NCBI GenBank assembly: GCA_023399275.1
Contig: JAEWQH010000037.1
Span: 1-45,128, forward strand
From: Bacillota bacterium
GTDB taxonomy: Bacteria > Bacillota > Clostridia > Christensenellales > CAG-138
DNA: 45,128 bases
Reading direction: 5' to 3'
The notes below the pieces were generated by a model. The model was not told the DNA's origin and searched no databases. It saw nothing but the letters and a program-made list of their open reading frames with translations. Position 1 is the stretch's first letter. Each line of letters begins with the position of its first letter. Of this stretch, positions 26,780-35,338 are shown one piece after another. Position numbers and translations under genes: made by a program.

Positions 26780-26805
26780 GCCGTGCCTTCTAGACAGCGC
26801 AGCCG

Positions 26806-27729
26806 CTACCGCCGCGGGTAAAACGCATCCGCATTAACCGCTTCCGGCCGCAAAATCTGCATAGTCGGCTGCATCGGCCTCTGCTGCGGCTCTTGCTGCG
26901 CATCCAGATTGGACTTAAACTGGCTGATGAGCTGGTATGCCTCGGCAAACATGGTTGCGAGCTTATCGGCCACCTGTGAAAACTCCTTTTGCTGCGGGGA
27001 GATCTGCGGTGCGGGCTGCTGCGCCGCGTGGCGAGCCGGCTGCTGGAGCGGCGGCTGCATCGGCTGTGCGTAGGCGGGAGAATATGCGGGCTGCGCATAG
27101 GCGCGCTCCGCTTCGGGCGCCGGGTATGGGCTGTCCTGACCGATCGTGCGGTTCGGGGCGGCATGCTCCGACGGCTTTGCCGCGACGGCGCGCAGGTAGT
27201 AGACCTCCTCGCGCAGGTGGTCGTTTTCTTCGATCAGACGCTCGCGCTCCGCTTTCCAGGTGTTTACCAGGTTGGAGGCCTGTGTTACCGCGGCGCGCAG
27301 CTGCTTGGTTTCCTTCTCGAGCGAAAGGATGCGCTCCGCGCTCGTGTTGCTCGCGGCCTCTTGGCGCAGGCGCTCCAGCTCCTCCCGTTCCGCGCCGTGG
27401 CTCTTGACGGTCTGCAGCAGCGTATTGATCCGCGTGTTTGCGGTGTTTAGCTGTGCTTCGCGCTCGACGAGCAACTCCTTGAGCTTCTTGAGCGCGTAGT
27501 TGCGCGCCTGAATCTCGCTCTTTGCGGCGTTCAGCTGGGTGATCAGGTCTTCCTGCTCCTGCTTGGCGGCACGCGTTTGCTGCGAAAAAATGCGCTTCAC
27601 GTTCTCTACATAGGCGCGCACATCCTGCGGTGCGTAGCCGGAAAAAGAACGGCGAAAACGCGCATCCGCATCCATACGGTTACGCAGAGATTCGATCCCT
27701 TCTTCGGTGCGTTCTATTTGTTCGCTCAT
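26806..27729 (-). CDS. DivIVA-like coiled-coil protein at the end of the Tad operon
   Basis: 307 aa. Residues ~25-50 (FRRSFSGYAPQDVRAYVENV) resemble the DivIVA N-terminal membrane-curvature motif. A long coiled coil follows (about 50-190, with KLKELLVEREAQLNTANTRI heptads). Then comes a Pro/Gln/Tyr-rich low-complexity linker (about 200-260; repeated AYAQPAYSPAYAQP) and a short helical tail with EFSQVADKLATMFAEAYQLI. Its ATG overlaps the stop of the DUF192 gene by 4 bp, so the two are coupled and belong to the Tad transcript. A polar-targeting or scaffold role for the pilus is inferred. Confidence 0.75.
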   Translation of the reverse strand: MSEQIERTEEGIESLRNRMDADARFRRSFSGYAPQDVRAYVENVKRIFSQQTRAAKQEQEDLITQLNAAKSEIQARNYALKKLKELLVEREAQLNTANTRINTLLQTVKSHGAEREELERLRQEAASNTSAERILSLEKETKQLRAAVTQASNLVNTWKAERERLIEENDHLREEVYYLRAVAAKPSEHAAPNRTIGQDSPYPAPEAERAYAQPAYSPAYAQPMQPPLQQPARHAAQQPAPQISPQQKEFSQVADKLATMFAEAYQLISQFKSNLDAQQEPQQRPMQPTMQILRPEAVNADAFYPRR

Positions 27730-28067
27730 TGGATGACCTCCAGTTTGTCTCCGGCCGAAATCCCGCGCCGCGCCGCGGCGCCGTCCGGCAGTTCCAAAAC
27801 ATGTCTTGCGCCGCGCTGCGGCGGCAGGATCCGGCCGGGTTCCAGCGACGGGTCGACGCGCAGCACTTTGCCCTGCCGGTCCAGGTAGACCGCGTCGATC
27901 GCGTAGCCCATGCCGATTGTATGGATGGCGTTGCAGGGTGTAAGCAGCAGTCCGCCATCCGCCACCAGCCGGCGGCCAAGCAGCCCGCGCAGCCGGGAAA
28001 AGTACCCTCTGGCGTGCCAGACCGTTGCGATCGTTTCGCCGCCCTTCGCTATGCGCACCGTCTTCAT
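27726..28067 (-). CDS. DUF192 family protein
   Basis: 113 aa, the normal size. The family core is visible: ARGYFSRLRGLLGRR, then LLTPCNAIHTIGMGYAIDAVYLD and VLRVDPSLEPGRI, with ...LELPDGAAARRGISAGDKLEV at the end. The fold is a small beta barrel; biochemical function is not known. No signal peptide is evident, unlike many DUF192 proteins. Genes of this family recur near Tad loci in Firmicutes, as far as I recall. It is 37 bp after tadC and overlaps the DivIVA-like gene. Confidence 0.88.
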   Translation of the reverse strand: MKTVRIAKGGETIATVWHARGYFSRLRGLLGRRLVADGGLLLTPCNAIHTIGMGYAIDAVYLDRQGKVLRVDPSLEPGRILPPQRGARHVLELPDGAAARRGISAGDKLEVIQ

Positions 28068-28104
28068 GCCAAAGCCTCGTTTCGAAAAGAGTCGTGTCGC
28101 CCGA

Positions 28105-29031
28105 TCAGCTGAGCAGGTGGATCATGTTGACGACAGCCGGGCCGAGCAGGATGATGAATATGACGGGGAAGATGAACATCACCGTCGGCAGCATGATCTT
28201 GACCGGCGCCTTTGCGGCTTTTGCCTGAATCATCTGCTTGCGCTCCGCACGCAGCCGCTCCGCCTGCACATCCAGCACGCTCTTGATCGGCACGCCGAGC
28301 TGATCCGCCTGCAGCAGCGCGGTGACAAATGCCGTAAGCTCCTTGACGTCGCAGCGCTCCGCCATCTCTTTGAGCGCCGTACGCCGAGGAACGCCCATCT
28401 GCACCTCGCGGATCGCGTTATTGAGCTCCGTGAGCACTGCGGACTTGTTTTTTCCGTATTGCCGCACGATGGCTGCGTCCAGACTCAGCCCCGCTTCCAC
28501 GTTGACGATGAGGATGTCCATCGTCTCGGGCAGCTCGCGCAGGATCGTTTCCTTGCGCTCACGCACGCGGGAGGTAAGGAAGTAGCTGGTGCCGTAAAGC
28601 GGTATGTTTGCCGCCACGAGCAAAATCAGCAGCCGCAGCATCAACGAAAGCGGCAGCAGCAGAAACAGCGCGCCGCCGATCAGGAAAAATACGAGGATCA
28701 GCGCGCCCTTGATGAAGGTGAACTCCTGCAGCGTCAGCGGCAGGCCGGAGGACTTGAGCTGCTTGTCGAGCTTGAGGTTGCTCTTGCTCTGCCCGACCGG
28801 CTTGCTGTTTCCGGCGGATCGTCGGATTCCCTCGGAGATCCGACGCAGCACCGGACGAAATACGCGCTCGGAGAAGGACTTTTTCAGCTCCTCGTCGCTG
28901 TAGGGATGCTCGGCCTCCGAAACCTGCGAAAAACGCTTGCGCATCTGGTCGCTCTTGGCGCCGACGCCGCTGAGCAGCGCGACCAGTATGAGGAATACCG
29001 CGAGCGTGAACACCAGTACAACGATTCTCAT
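28105..29031 (-). CDS. tadC: TadC, inner-membrane platform protein (T2SS-F family)
   Basis: 308 aa. An N-terminal helix, a ~75-residue cytosolic stretch, two close membrane segments (about 107-150), then the T2SS-F domain ETMDILIVNVEAGLSLDAAI...LKEMAERCDVKELTAFVTALLQADQLGVPI, and a last helix pair ending LLGPAVVNMIHLL. With TadB it should form the hetero-platform that the CpaF ATPase drives. AAGGAGG is before the ATG; 12 bp after tadB. Confidence 0.93.
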   Translation of the reverse strand: MRIVVLVFTLAVFLILVALLSGVGAKSDQMRKRFSQVSEAEHPYSDEELKKSFSERVFRPVLRRISEGIRRSAGNSKPVGQSKSNLKLDKQLKSSGLPLTLQEFTFIKGALILVFFLIGGALFLLLPLSLMLRLLILLVAANIPLYGTSYFLTSRVRERKETILRELPETMDILIVNVEAGLSLDAAIVRQYGKNKSAVLTELNNAIREVQMGVPRRTALKEMAERCDVKELTAFVTALLQADQLGVPIKSVLDVQAERLRAERKQMIQAKAAKAPVKIMLPTVMFIFPVIFIILLGPAVVNMIHLLS

Positions 29032-29043
29032 GCGGCGCCCTCC

Positions 29044-29973
29044 TTACAGCTTGATGTTGACGATCTTGTGTACGAGCGCAAAGCCGATCGCCTCCAGAAC
29101 CACGCAGACCAGCAGCATGATACGCCCCGACTGCGTCGTAAAAAACATATCGATGTAGCTGGGGTTGATGAACATCAGCATCAGTATGATGAACCCCGGC
29201 AGCGCGCCGATGATGTATCCGCTCATGCGCCCTGCGGCGGTCATGGTGTGGATCTCCCCGCGCATGCGGATGCGCTGGCTGATGGTATCCGTGATGTTCT
29301 GCAGTATCACGGCGAGGTTTCCGCCGACCTGCCGCTGGATGATGACCGCGGAGGAGATCAGCTCGAGATCCTGGTTCTTCGTCCGGCTTACGAGACGGCT
29401 GAGGCTCATCTCCAGGGGCATGCCGTACTGCGTCTCCCGGTAGACGCGCATGAACTCGCGCGAGATCGGCTCCTCCATTTCATCCGCCACGCTCTTCATG
29501 GCCGACTGAAAGGATTGACCCACGCGCAGCGCGTTGCAGATGATCGCGAGCGCATCCGGCAGCTGCGCGCCGAGCAGCGCAAGGCGCTTGTTTTTCTTGA
29601 TCATGACCCAGGCGATCGGCGCGATGACGCCGATGATCACCAGCCCGATGCAAAAGCTTGTCGGCGCGCCGAGAAACAGTGCGGCGGCGGGAAGTACAGC
29701 GCCGGTCAGGATCCATATGGTGATGAACTCCTCTGCGCGCAACGCGACGCCCGCAACATACAGCTCGTCCGCAATGCGGTCCAGCCGGAGCGGGTTCTGT
29801 CTCTTTTTATCCTTGTTCCTGCGCCGAAACAGCGTTTCGTTCTCGGTCAGGTCGAAGAGCGCGCGCACGCGCGCGTCCATCTTGCGCTTTCCCTTCGTCT
29901 GCACTGCGGCGAGAAGGTAGAAGAAGAAATAACACGCAATCATGAACGTTGCAACGACCAGAACCCGTATCAT
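29044..29973 (-). CDS. tadB: TadB, inner-membrane platform protein (T2SS-F family)
   Basis: 309 aa. One N-terminal helix, a basic cytosolic stretch, a helix pair (about 85-125), the T2SS-F domain (QLPDALAIICNALRVGQSFQSAMKSVADEM...GGNLAVILQNITDTISQRIRM), and a final pair of helices. The partner of TadC in the Flp pilus assembly platform. Shine-Dalgarno AAAGGAGAG. It lies 78 bp after cpaF; the gap holds no obvious signal. Confidence 0.93.
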   Translation of the reverse strand: MIRVLVVATFMIACYFFFYLLAAVQTKGKRKMDARVRALFDLTENETLFRRRNKDKKRQNPLRLDRIADELYVAGVALRAEEFITIWILTGAVLPAAALFLGAPTSFCIGLVIIGVIAPIAWVMIKKNKRLALLGAQLPDALAIICNALRVGQSFQSAMKSVADEMEEPISREFMRVYRETQYGMPLEMSLSRLVSRTKNQDLELISSAVIIQRQVGGNLAVILQNITDTISQRIRMRGEIHTMTAAGRMSGYIIGALPGFIILMLMFINPSYIDMFFTTQSGRIMLLVCVVLEAIGFALVHKIVNIKL

Positions 29974-30051
29974 CCCGATTCTCTCCTTTCACGTGCCGCT
30001 GCCGAAGGCAGCTTGTCTTTGTGCCGGTCTTGCCGTGGTTGCCCGCAAGCC

Positions 30052-31362
30052 TTAGTGAAACCATTCGTCCTTGAGGCCCGCGCCGGCCGCGGCGAGCTTT
30101 TCGCTGCAGCGCGGCTTGATGCCGGTTGCGCGGAAGCGCCCGGGCGAGCGGCCGTCCCCGAAGTCATATGTAAAGATCTCCTGCGTGACGATCACATCGC
30201 CTTCCATGCCGACGACCTCGCTGATGCCGATGACCTTGCGGCTGCCGTCGCGCTGGCGCGACTGCTGAACGATGATGTCTATCGCGGAGGCAATCTGCTG
30301 GCGGATGGCCGAGATCGGCAGGTTCATGCCCGCCATGAGCACCATGGTCTCCAGGCGCGAGAGCATATCCCGCGTGGAGTTTGCGTGGCCGGTGGTCAGG
30401 GAGCCGTCGTGGCCCGTATTCATGGCCTGCAGCATATCCAGCGCCTCGCCGCCGCGCACCTCGCCGACGATGATGCGATCCGGCCGCATGCGCAGCGCGT
30501 TTCGCACCAGGTCGCGAATGGTGATCTGCCCCGTGCCCTCAAGGTTGGCGGGGCGCGCTTCCAGCGTGAGTACATGCTGCTGCTGCAACTGGATCTCCGC
30601 CGCGTCCTCTATGGTGACGATGCGCTCGTCGTAAGGGATATAGGCGGAGAGTACGTTGAGCAGCGTGGTCTTCCCGCTGCCCGTGCCGCCCGAGACGACG
30701 ATGTTGAGCCGGCCCTTGACGCAGGCTTCAAGGAACGCCGCCATCTTGAAGGTGAGGCTTCCGAAGCTGATCAGGTTTTCGACGGTCAGCGGCGTCTTGG
30801 AGAACTTTCGTATCGTGAGCAGCGGGCCTTTGAGCGAAAGCGGCGCGATCACCGCGTTGACGCGCGAGCCGTCGGGCAGGCGCGCGTCGACCATCGGCGT
30901 CGCTTCGTCGATGTGGCGGCCCAGAGGCGAGACGATGCGGTCGATCACGTTGAGCAGCTGGTCGTTGTCGTAAAACGTCACATCGGTCGGCTGCAGCTTG
31001 CCCTTGCGCTCGACAAACACCTGCTTTGCGCCGTTGACCATGATCTCGCTGACCGTTTCGTCGGCCAGCAGTTTCTCCAGCGGTCCGAGGCCGCGGATCG
31101 AGTCGTAGATCTCCGCGGCGATGCGGTTGCGCTCCGGCCGCGCCATGCTGGAGGCGTGCTGCTCCAGCGCGGCCTCGATGATGGCGCGCGTCTCCGCTTC
31201 GCTTGTGCCGCCGCTGTGCTTTTCGTCGCGTTTGTTGAGCGACTCTACGACCTGGTAGTGTACGCGCTCGCGCAGCGCGGCGGCTTCGTCCGCCTCCGCC
31301 TGCACGCTTGCCCCCGTCTGCACAGCGGGGGTTTTCTTATCCAGCCGCTCCAGCAATCCCAT
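30052..31362 (-). CDS. cpaF: CpaF/TadA pilus-assembly ATPase
   Basis: 436-aa secretion ATPase of the VirB11-like family that powers Flp pilus assembly. An N-terminal helical domain is followed by GLGPLEKLLADETVSEIMVNG (the family N1D). Walker A is VVSGGTGSGKTTLLNVL, the Asp box VTIEDAAEIQL, Walker B IIVGEVRGGEALDML, and the His box GSLTTGHANSTRDML. The last 35 residues (from GDGRSPGRFRATG) match the C-terminus of CpaF proteins. The GGAGGGTG Shine-Dalgarno lies within the last codons of cpaE. Confidence 0.96.
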   Translation of the reverse strand: MGLLERLDKKTPAVQTGASVQAEADEAAALRERVHYQVVESLNKRDEKHSGGTSEAETRAIIEAALEQHASSMARPERNRIAAEIYDSIRGLGPLEKLLADETVSEIMVNGAKQVFVERKGKLQPTDVTFYDNDQLLNVIDRIVSPLGRHIDEATPMVDARLPDGSRVNAVIAPLSLKGPLLTIRKFSKTPLTVENLISFGSLTFKMAAFLEACVKGRLNIVVSGGTGSGKTTLLNVLSAYIPYDERIVTIEDAAEIQLQQQHVLTLEARPANLEGTGQITIRDLVRNALRMRPDRIIVGEVRGGEALDMLQAMNTGHDGSLTTGHANSTRDMLSRLETMVLMAGMNLPISAIRQQIASAIDIIVQQSRQRDGSRKVIGISEVVGMEGDVIVTQEIFTYDFGDGRSPGRFRATGIKPRCSEKLAAAGAGLKDEWFH

Positions 31363-31364
31363 GG

Positions 31365-32492
31365 CTACACCCTCCGGATCATGCTGCGCGCATAGCTGCG
31401 AATCTGCTTGGAAGCGCGTGCGTTCGGCGCGCAGCTGAGCATGGGGATGCCGCGGTTGACCGCAAGCATGGCCGACTTCAGGTCGTAGGGGACGATGAGC
31501 GCGGGCGGCAGCTCCAGCAGGCTCGAAACGTTCTTTACCGTGATCGTCGAAAGCCCGTCCTTATTGATGACGAGCTTGAGCTTATCCTGCTGGTTGAGCG
31601 CTTCGAGCACTTTGATGCTGCGCTTGGCGTCGTGCAGCGCGGCGATGTCCTCGTTGACGACCAACAGGATCGTATCCGCCGTCTCCATTGCGGCGACGGC
31701 GCAGTCGCCCAGGGCCACGCCCATATCGACCACGACATAGTCAAACTCCGTCCGAAGGGAGGAAAGGATCGAGTTGACGTGCATCGGCTGGATCAGCTCC
31801 GCGTATTCCGGAGAGCTGCTCGAGAGCATGACCTGTATGCCGCTTTGGTGGCGGATGAGGTAGCTCTTGATGGTGGAGAGCTCAAACGAGCGTTCCTCTA
31901 CCATGTCCGCGATGGTATCCCCCTTCGGGATATCCAAAAAAACGCCGACTTCGCCGAACTGCAGGCTCAGGTCGATCAGCGCGACTTTTTTGTTCATGGT
32001 CGCGAGCGCATAGGCGAGGTTTACCGCGAGCGTCGTCTTGCCAACCCCGCCCTTGGGCGAGTAGCATACGACGATCTTGGAGTCGTAGCTCGCGATCTGC
32101 TGCGTGCAGGTGCGCCGGCTCATATCGCGGCTCGTCGCCGTCATGATCTGCGTACAGATATCCTGCTCGCTGCTGTCGATGTCGATCACGCGGGAGATGC
32201 CGCACTCCATCGCACGCGTCAGCGTGCGGCTGTCCAGCGCGGGCGCAAGCAAGAGGATCGTGACGTCGCTGCGCGAGGTAAACATGCGCTCCGCGAAATC
32301 CAGCTCCCGGTCGGGCAGCCCGCGGGTGCCGATCAGCAGCACATCCGCCGGTTGGGAGGATGCTTTTTTCAGCCCGTCGGCGTCCGGCCGGAACGAGCTG
32401 ACGACGCGCAGCGCCTCGTCGGTCAGAAGACCGGAGATCAGTTTTCGGTCGTCGGCAGAAAACGCTGCCAGCATGATGCGGATGCTGTTCAT
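31365..32492 (-). CDS. cpaE: CpaE/TadZ ParA-like pilus localisation protein
   Basis: 375 aa. The N-terminal ~130 residues look like a receiver-type domain (MNSIRIMLAAFSADDRKLISGLL...ADVLLIG). The rest is a MinD/ParA ATPase with the deviant Walker A YSPKGGVGKTTLAVNLA and a D-box VALIDLSLQFGEVGVFLD. In other systems CpaE/TadZ places the Tad machine at the pole. Whether the receiver Asp is functional cannot be settled by eye. GGGGAGAGGG is before the ATG; 2 bp separate its stop from the cpaF start. Confidence 0.93.
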   Translation of the reverse strand: MNSIRIMLAAFSADDRKLISGLLTDEALRVVSSFRPDADGLKKASSQPADVLLIGTRGLPDRELDFAERMFTSRSDVTILLLAPALDSRTLTRAMECGISRVIDIDSSEQDICTQIMTATSRDMSRRTCTQQIASYDSKIVVCYSPKGGVGKTTLAVNLAYALATMNKKVALIDLSLQFGEVGVFLDIPKGDTIADMVEERSFELSTIKSYLIRHQSGIQVMLSSSSPEYAELIQPMHVNSILSSLRTEFDYVVVDMGVALGDCAVAAMETADTILLVVNEDIAALHDAKRSIKVLEALNQQDKLKLVINKDGLSTITVKNVSSLLELPPALIVPYDLKSAMLAVNRGIPMLSCAPNARASKQIRSYARSMIRRV

Positions 32493-32502
32493 TCCCTCTC
32501 CC

Positions 32503-33288
32503 CTACTTTGCCTTTTCCAAGAGCGAGTCGTTGACCACGGGGGATGCTTCGTTTGCCGCGTGGTCGCCCAGCGCGCGCAAAACCAGCACGATCGAGCCGC
32601 CTTTGGAGCCCTGGATGACGCGCATGGCGTCCTCCGGCGTGAGCAGCAGCGTCACGCTTGCGTAGCCCACGCCGCTCTGGTCGTCCGTCCCGCCGGAGAG
32701 CGATGTGCCGACCGCCGCGATGCACACGTTTTGCGCGGCGACCAGCGTCGTGCTCTGGGTTGTGGTGCGGGCGGCCTCGTCCGCCCCTTCCTCCGCCGCC
32801 TCGGCCTGCGCAGCCAGCGCGGCGGCAGCCTCATCTGTCTGGAAAGACGTGGTGGTGTAGGCGATGACGTCCACATAATCCCCGCGCTGTAAAAAGCCCG
32901 CTACGCCTGAGACCTCGTCCACCGATACGGTCACCGCGCGCATGCCCTCCGGCACATTGTAGGAAAGCCCGCTTTCGCTCTGACCGTATTGCTTGAGCTT
33001 GGCCGGGAGCAGCTCCTCGCCCTGGAGGATCTCGCTCTCGGTGACGTAGCCGATCACTTCCTCGGCCGTGTGTGCCGCAAGCGGGTGCGCGTAGCCCTGC
33101 GGGACCTGCTTTATGGTCACCATTTCGGCGGTGATCGGCGTGTAGGCGGGGATGTCCGTTGCTGCGACGGCTACGCTGTCGTACTGAATTTCAACCTGCT
33201 TTTGCGCCTCGAGATTCCCCAGATAAAAATACAGCAAAGCGCCCGCGCACAGCGCGGCGATCAAGGCGAACACAACAACTTTTTTCAT
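32503..33288 (-). CDS. cpaB: CpaB/RcpC Flp pilus assembly protein
   Basis: 261 aa. One N-terminal membrane segment (VVVFALIAALCAGALLYFYL), then an SAF-type domain (VAVAATDIPAYTPITAEMVTIKQVP...GYVTESEILQGEEL) and a second beta domain (GMRAVTVSVDEVSGVAGFLQRGDYVDVI). An Ala/Glu-rich insert at about 150-175 separates the two halves of the latter. In diderms CpaB stabilises the secretin; here no secretin gene is present, so it probably acts at the cell wall. Shine-Dalgarno GGGAGGG. Confidence 0.9.
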   Translation of the reverse strand: MKKVVVFALIAALCAGALLYFYLGNLEAQKQVEIQYDSVAVAATDIPAYTPITAEMVTIKQVPQGYAHPLAAHTAEEVIGYVTESEILQGEELLPAKLKQYGQSESGLSYNVPEGMRAVTVSVDEVSGVAGFLQRGDYVDVIAYTTTSFQTDEAAAALAAQAEAAEEGADEAARTTTQSTTLVAAQNVCIAAVGTSLSGGTDDQSGVGYASVTLLLTPEDAMRVIQGSKGGSIVLVLRALGDHAANEASPVVNDSLLEKAK

Positions 33289-33400
33289 CAGAGCCCTCCC
33301 AGCGGAACCGGCGGCCGGCCTGTCCGCATTCGTTTTGCGCCTGCATGCATCCCATCAGGCAAAGCTGCGATCGTCGGCGGAGCGTTTCCCTCCGCCCGGG

Positions 33401-33847
33401 TTAGCCCATCTTCATCGTATAGGTGGAGACCAGATGATAGGCGCCGTCCGGCGCGAGAAACGCGGTCAGCGGCGTGAGCGTCGGCAGGTCGTACGCCGTG
33501 GTGACGGTGATGTCCCCGCTCTTGAAGTTGGACGGGTTGGAGAAGCTGACGCTGACGGAGAGCGAGTTTGTCATATAGCCCGGCTTCGACCCTGCGAGGG
33601 ACTGGTTGACCGCCGTCGTGCTGGCTGCCGTGGAGGTGGCGACGATCCCGGCGCGCGTGGCTTCGCGCGTGATCGTATCCAACGTCTGCCGCGCCGAGGC
33701 AAGCCAGCCCAGCTCCAGCATACCGCAGATGAGCAGCAGCAAGAGAGGCAGCGTGAGGGCTGTCTCCACGAGCGACTGGCCGCTTTCGCGGCGTTTGTTT
33801 CGGATGGAACGTTTTGCGGACGCACGCACCGCAGATGACCGCCGCAT
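33401..33847 (-). CDS. TadE-like pseudopilin
   Basis: 148 aa. After a basic N-terminus (SIRNKRRES) comes GQSLVETALTLPLLLLLICGMLELGWLASARQ, the TadE hallmark: Gly-Gln-Ser, a Glu five or so residues into the hydrophobic stretch, and about 20 apolar residues. The C-terminal ~85 residues are beta-rich. A leader peptidase site before the hydrophobic stretch is expected. The start at 33847 (MRRSSAV) with AAGGAGAAG is chosen over an earlier Met. It is 241 bp after the second flp gene; that gap holds one GC-rich inverted repeat (GGCCGG/CCGGCC) and no T-run. Confidence 0.88.
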   Translation of the reverse strand: MRRSSAVRASAKRSIRNKRRESGQSLVETALTLPLLLLLICGMLELGWLASARQTLDTITREATRAGIVATSTAASTTAVNQSLAGSKPGYMTNSLSVSVSFSNPSNFKSGDITVTTAYDLPTLTPLTAFLAPDGAYHLVSTYTMKMG

Positions 33848-34088
33848 CGCTTCTCCTTCCTCCGCGCAGAAGCCGCGCAGGTAACAAATCGTCGGCATCT
33901 CTCGCGCCGCGCAAGCAGGACTGTCTCGCTGCGCCAGAGATACCGAAGAACCGGTTCAAATCGGTGGCCGCGGGGGAGTGAAAGCGGTTGAATTTATCGC
34001 CGTTCTCACTTTGCCCCCCCTGCGGCCGGGTTGGTTGCGGGTGTTTACCGGGTGAACCGGCCGGGCGGCGTTAATCGCTGGCTCCGGT

Positions 34089-34247
34089 CTAGTTTCCGGC
34101 GACGTTTCCGGCGACGCCATTGAACAGGTCGCTGATGTTGTTGCCCAGCAGTGAGATGGCGGCGATGACCACGACTGCAACGAGCGCGATGATCAGGCCG
34201 TATTCCACCATGCCCTGGCCTTCTTCGTTTTTGAAAAAACGCTTCAT
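34089..34247 (-). CDS. flp2: Flp-type pilin, second copy
   Basis: 52-aa prepilin too short for most ORF callers. KNEEGQGMVEYGLIIALVAVVVIAAISLLGNNISDLF is the Flp signature. A prepilin peptidase should cut at EEG^QGMVEY, leaving Glu at +5 and Tyr at +6, followed by a ~20-residue hydrophobic helix. The C-terminal end is VAGNVAGN. Shine-Dalgarno AAGGAGG, 11 nt upstream. Nearly identical in its coding core to the preceding copy. Confidence 0.95.
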   Translation of the reverse strand: MKRFFKNEEGQGMVEYGLIIALVAVVVIAAISLLGNNISDLFNGVAGNVAGN

Positions 34248-34433
34248 AAAACTAGAATCCTCCTTCCCCCGATATTCCCGCAGGGGGCGTTACTTTTTGT
34301 TCGCTAAGTTGCCCGACAGGCCGTTGAACAGGTTGCTGATGTTGTTGCCCAGCAGCGAGATGGCCGCGATGACCACGACCGCGACGAGCGCGATGATCAG
34401 GCCGTATTCCACCATGCCCTGGCCTTCTTCGTT
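34131..34433. repeat. 99-bp direct repeat within the two flp genes
   Basis: 34131-34229 and 34335-34433 are aligned without gaps and differ at only 4 of 99 positions. They cover the processing site and hydrophobic helix of both pilins. The ends of the genes and the spacer between them are unrelated in sequence. Confidence 0.95.
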
Positions 34434-34451
34434 CTTCCAAAGTTGCATCAT
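34290..34451 (-). CDS. flp1: Flp-type pilin, first copy
   Basis: 53-aa prepilin. MMQLWKNEEGQGMVEYGLIIALVAVVV... has the same peptidase site (EEG^QGMVEY, Glu+5) and helix as the second copy but a different end (LSGNLANKK). GGAGG is 9 nt before the first of two adjacent ATGs. Upstream, between this gene and tadV, two small hairpins (34476-34486 AGGG/CCCT and 34495-34510 GAACG/CGTTC) may shape processing, so that pilin mRNA outlasts tadV mRNA. Confidence 0.95.
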   Translation of the reverse strand: MMQLWKNEEGQGMVEYGLIIALVAVVVIAAISLLGNNISNLFNGLSGNLANKK

Positions 34452-34532
34452 GTTCCATTACCTCCGTTTTATTTTAGGGTTTCCCTATTTTTTAGAACGC
34501 TTTAACGTTCGGGGAGACAAGGTCAAGGGGCG

Positions 34533-35159
34533 CTATACGAGCGCGATCGACATCCCAACCAGAGCCAGCGCGAGAAACGGCCCCATCGGGATCATCTCTT
34601 TCAGTTGCTGCGGCAGCGGCGCGCGCCGGTCGATCAGCACATAGAGCAGCACCAGCGCGCCCATGGCGGCGATGGCATACAGGCTGCCTGTCAGCCCCAG
34701 CGCAAAACCCATGGCCGAGGCGAGCTTGATGTCTCCGGCGCCGACCCGCTTGCCAAGCAGGCCGGGAAGAAAGAAGATGACAAAGCACGCGGCGAGCCCC
34801 AGCAGTGAGGAGCCGATCTGAAACGGGATCGCGCCCGTCAGCCCGAACACAGCGGCAAGCGCGAGAATCGCCAGTACCAGCTCGTTTGGGATGACGCGGT
34901 GCCGCGCGTCGATATAAAACACGCACGCGGAGGTAAACAGCACCAGAATCAGATATAACCCCCGAAGCGAAAACCCGGCTCGCCAGCCGATCACGCCGCC
35001 GAAGAGCGCCAGACCGGCCAGCAGGATCCAAAGGTGCTTTTGCTCCATATCCTGCGCGAGTCCGCGTCGCTTTTGCAGCAGGCCGCAGACTGCCCGTACG
35101 GGGATCGCCAGCGCGGCGCACAGTGCGGCGCCGCAGCCAGCCGGCAGGAGCTCCTGCAT
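34533..35159 (-). CDS. tadV: TadV/CpaA prepilin peptidase
   Basis: 208-aa aspartic prepilin peptidase of the A24 family. The two catalytic aspartates lie in FYIDARHRVIPNEL and KRVGAGDIKLASAMG (GxGD). About six membrane segments; the N-methylation and cysteine domain of PilD is missing, as in Tad-type enzymes. It would process both Flp pilins and TadE-like proteins. The start at 35159 (MQELLPAG) has GGGAGAGG; the Met-rich upstream frame lacks a site. First gene of the Tad operon, after the riboswitch leader. Confidence 0.92.
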   Translation of the reverse strand: MQELLPAGCGAALCAALAIPVRAVCGLLQKRRGLAQDMEQKHLWILLAGLALFGGVIGWRAGFSLRGLYLILVLFTSACVFYIDARHRVIPNELVLAILALAAVFGLTGAIPFQIGSSLLGLAACFVIFFLPGLLGKRVGAGDIKLASAMGFALGLTGSLYAIAAMGALVLLYVLIDRRAPLPQQLKEMIPMGPFLALALVGMSIALV

Positions 35160-35194
35160 GATTGCCTCTCCCTCGCCGCCGCCGCTTGTGCGGC

Positions 35195-35229
35195 GCGGCA
35201 TCATCATCTTCATTATTAAACGATGCCGC
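35195..35229 (-). promoter_or_regulatory. Leader hairpin directly before tadV
   Basis: Perfect 8-bp stem GCGGCATC / GATGCCGC with a 19-nt AT-rich loop, 25 bp before the tadV Shine-Dalgarno. No T-run. It may affect translation or mRNA stability. Confidence 0.5.
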
Positions 35230-35231
35230 CG

Positions 35232-35274
35232 GGCAAAAATCCGTGACTTTTGTCACGACGAAACGCTTTTTACC
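35232..35274 (-). terminator. Second hairpin with T-run in Tad leader
   Basis: In the minus direction CGTGAC-AAAA-GTCACG forms a perfect 6-bp stem followed by GATTTTT. The flanks GGTAAAAA and TTTTTGCC can also pair (8 bp with one G-U). It may be a second terminator or an attenuator 76 bp before tadV. Confidence 0.55.
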
Positions 35275-35338
35275 GGCAGGACGCACTGTAACAAAAAAAG
35301 AAAAGCGCTTCCTATTCTCCAGTCTGAGCGTGCCGCCG

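Noticed and set aside
27910..31395. 1161-codon plus-strand ORF across tadC, tadB and cpaF
   Set aside because: It spans three well-supported genes on the other strand and their gaps, and its translation is a low-complexity shadow.
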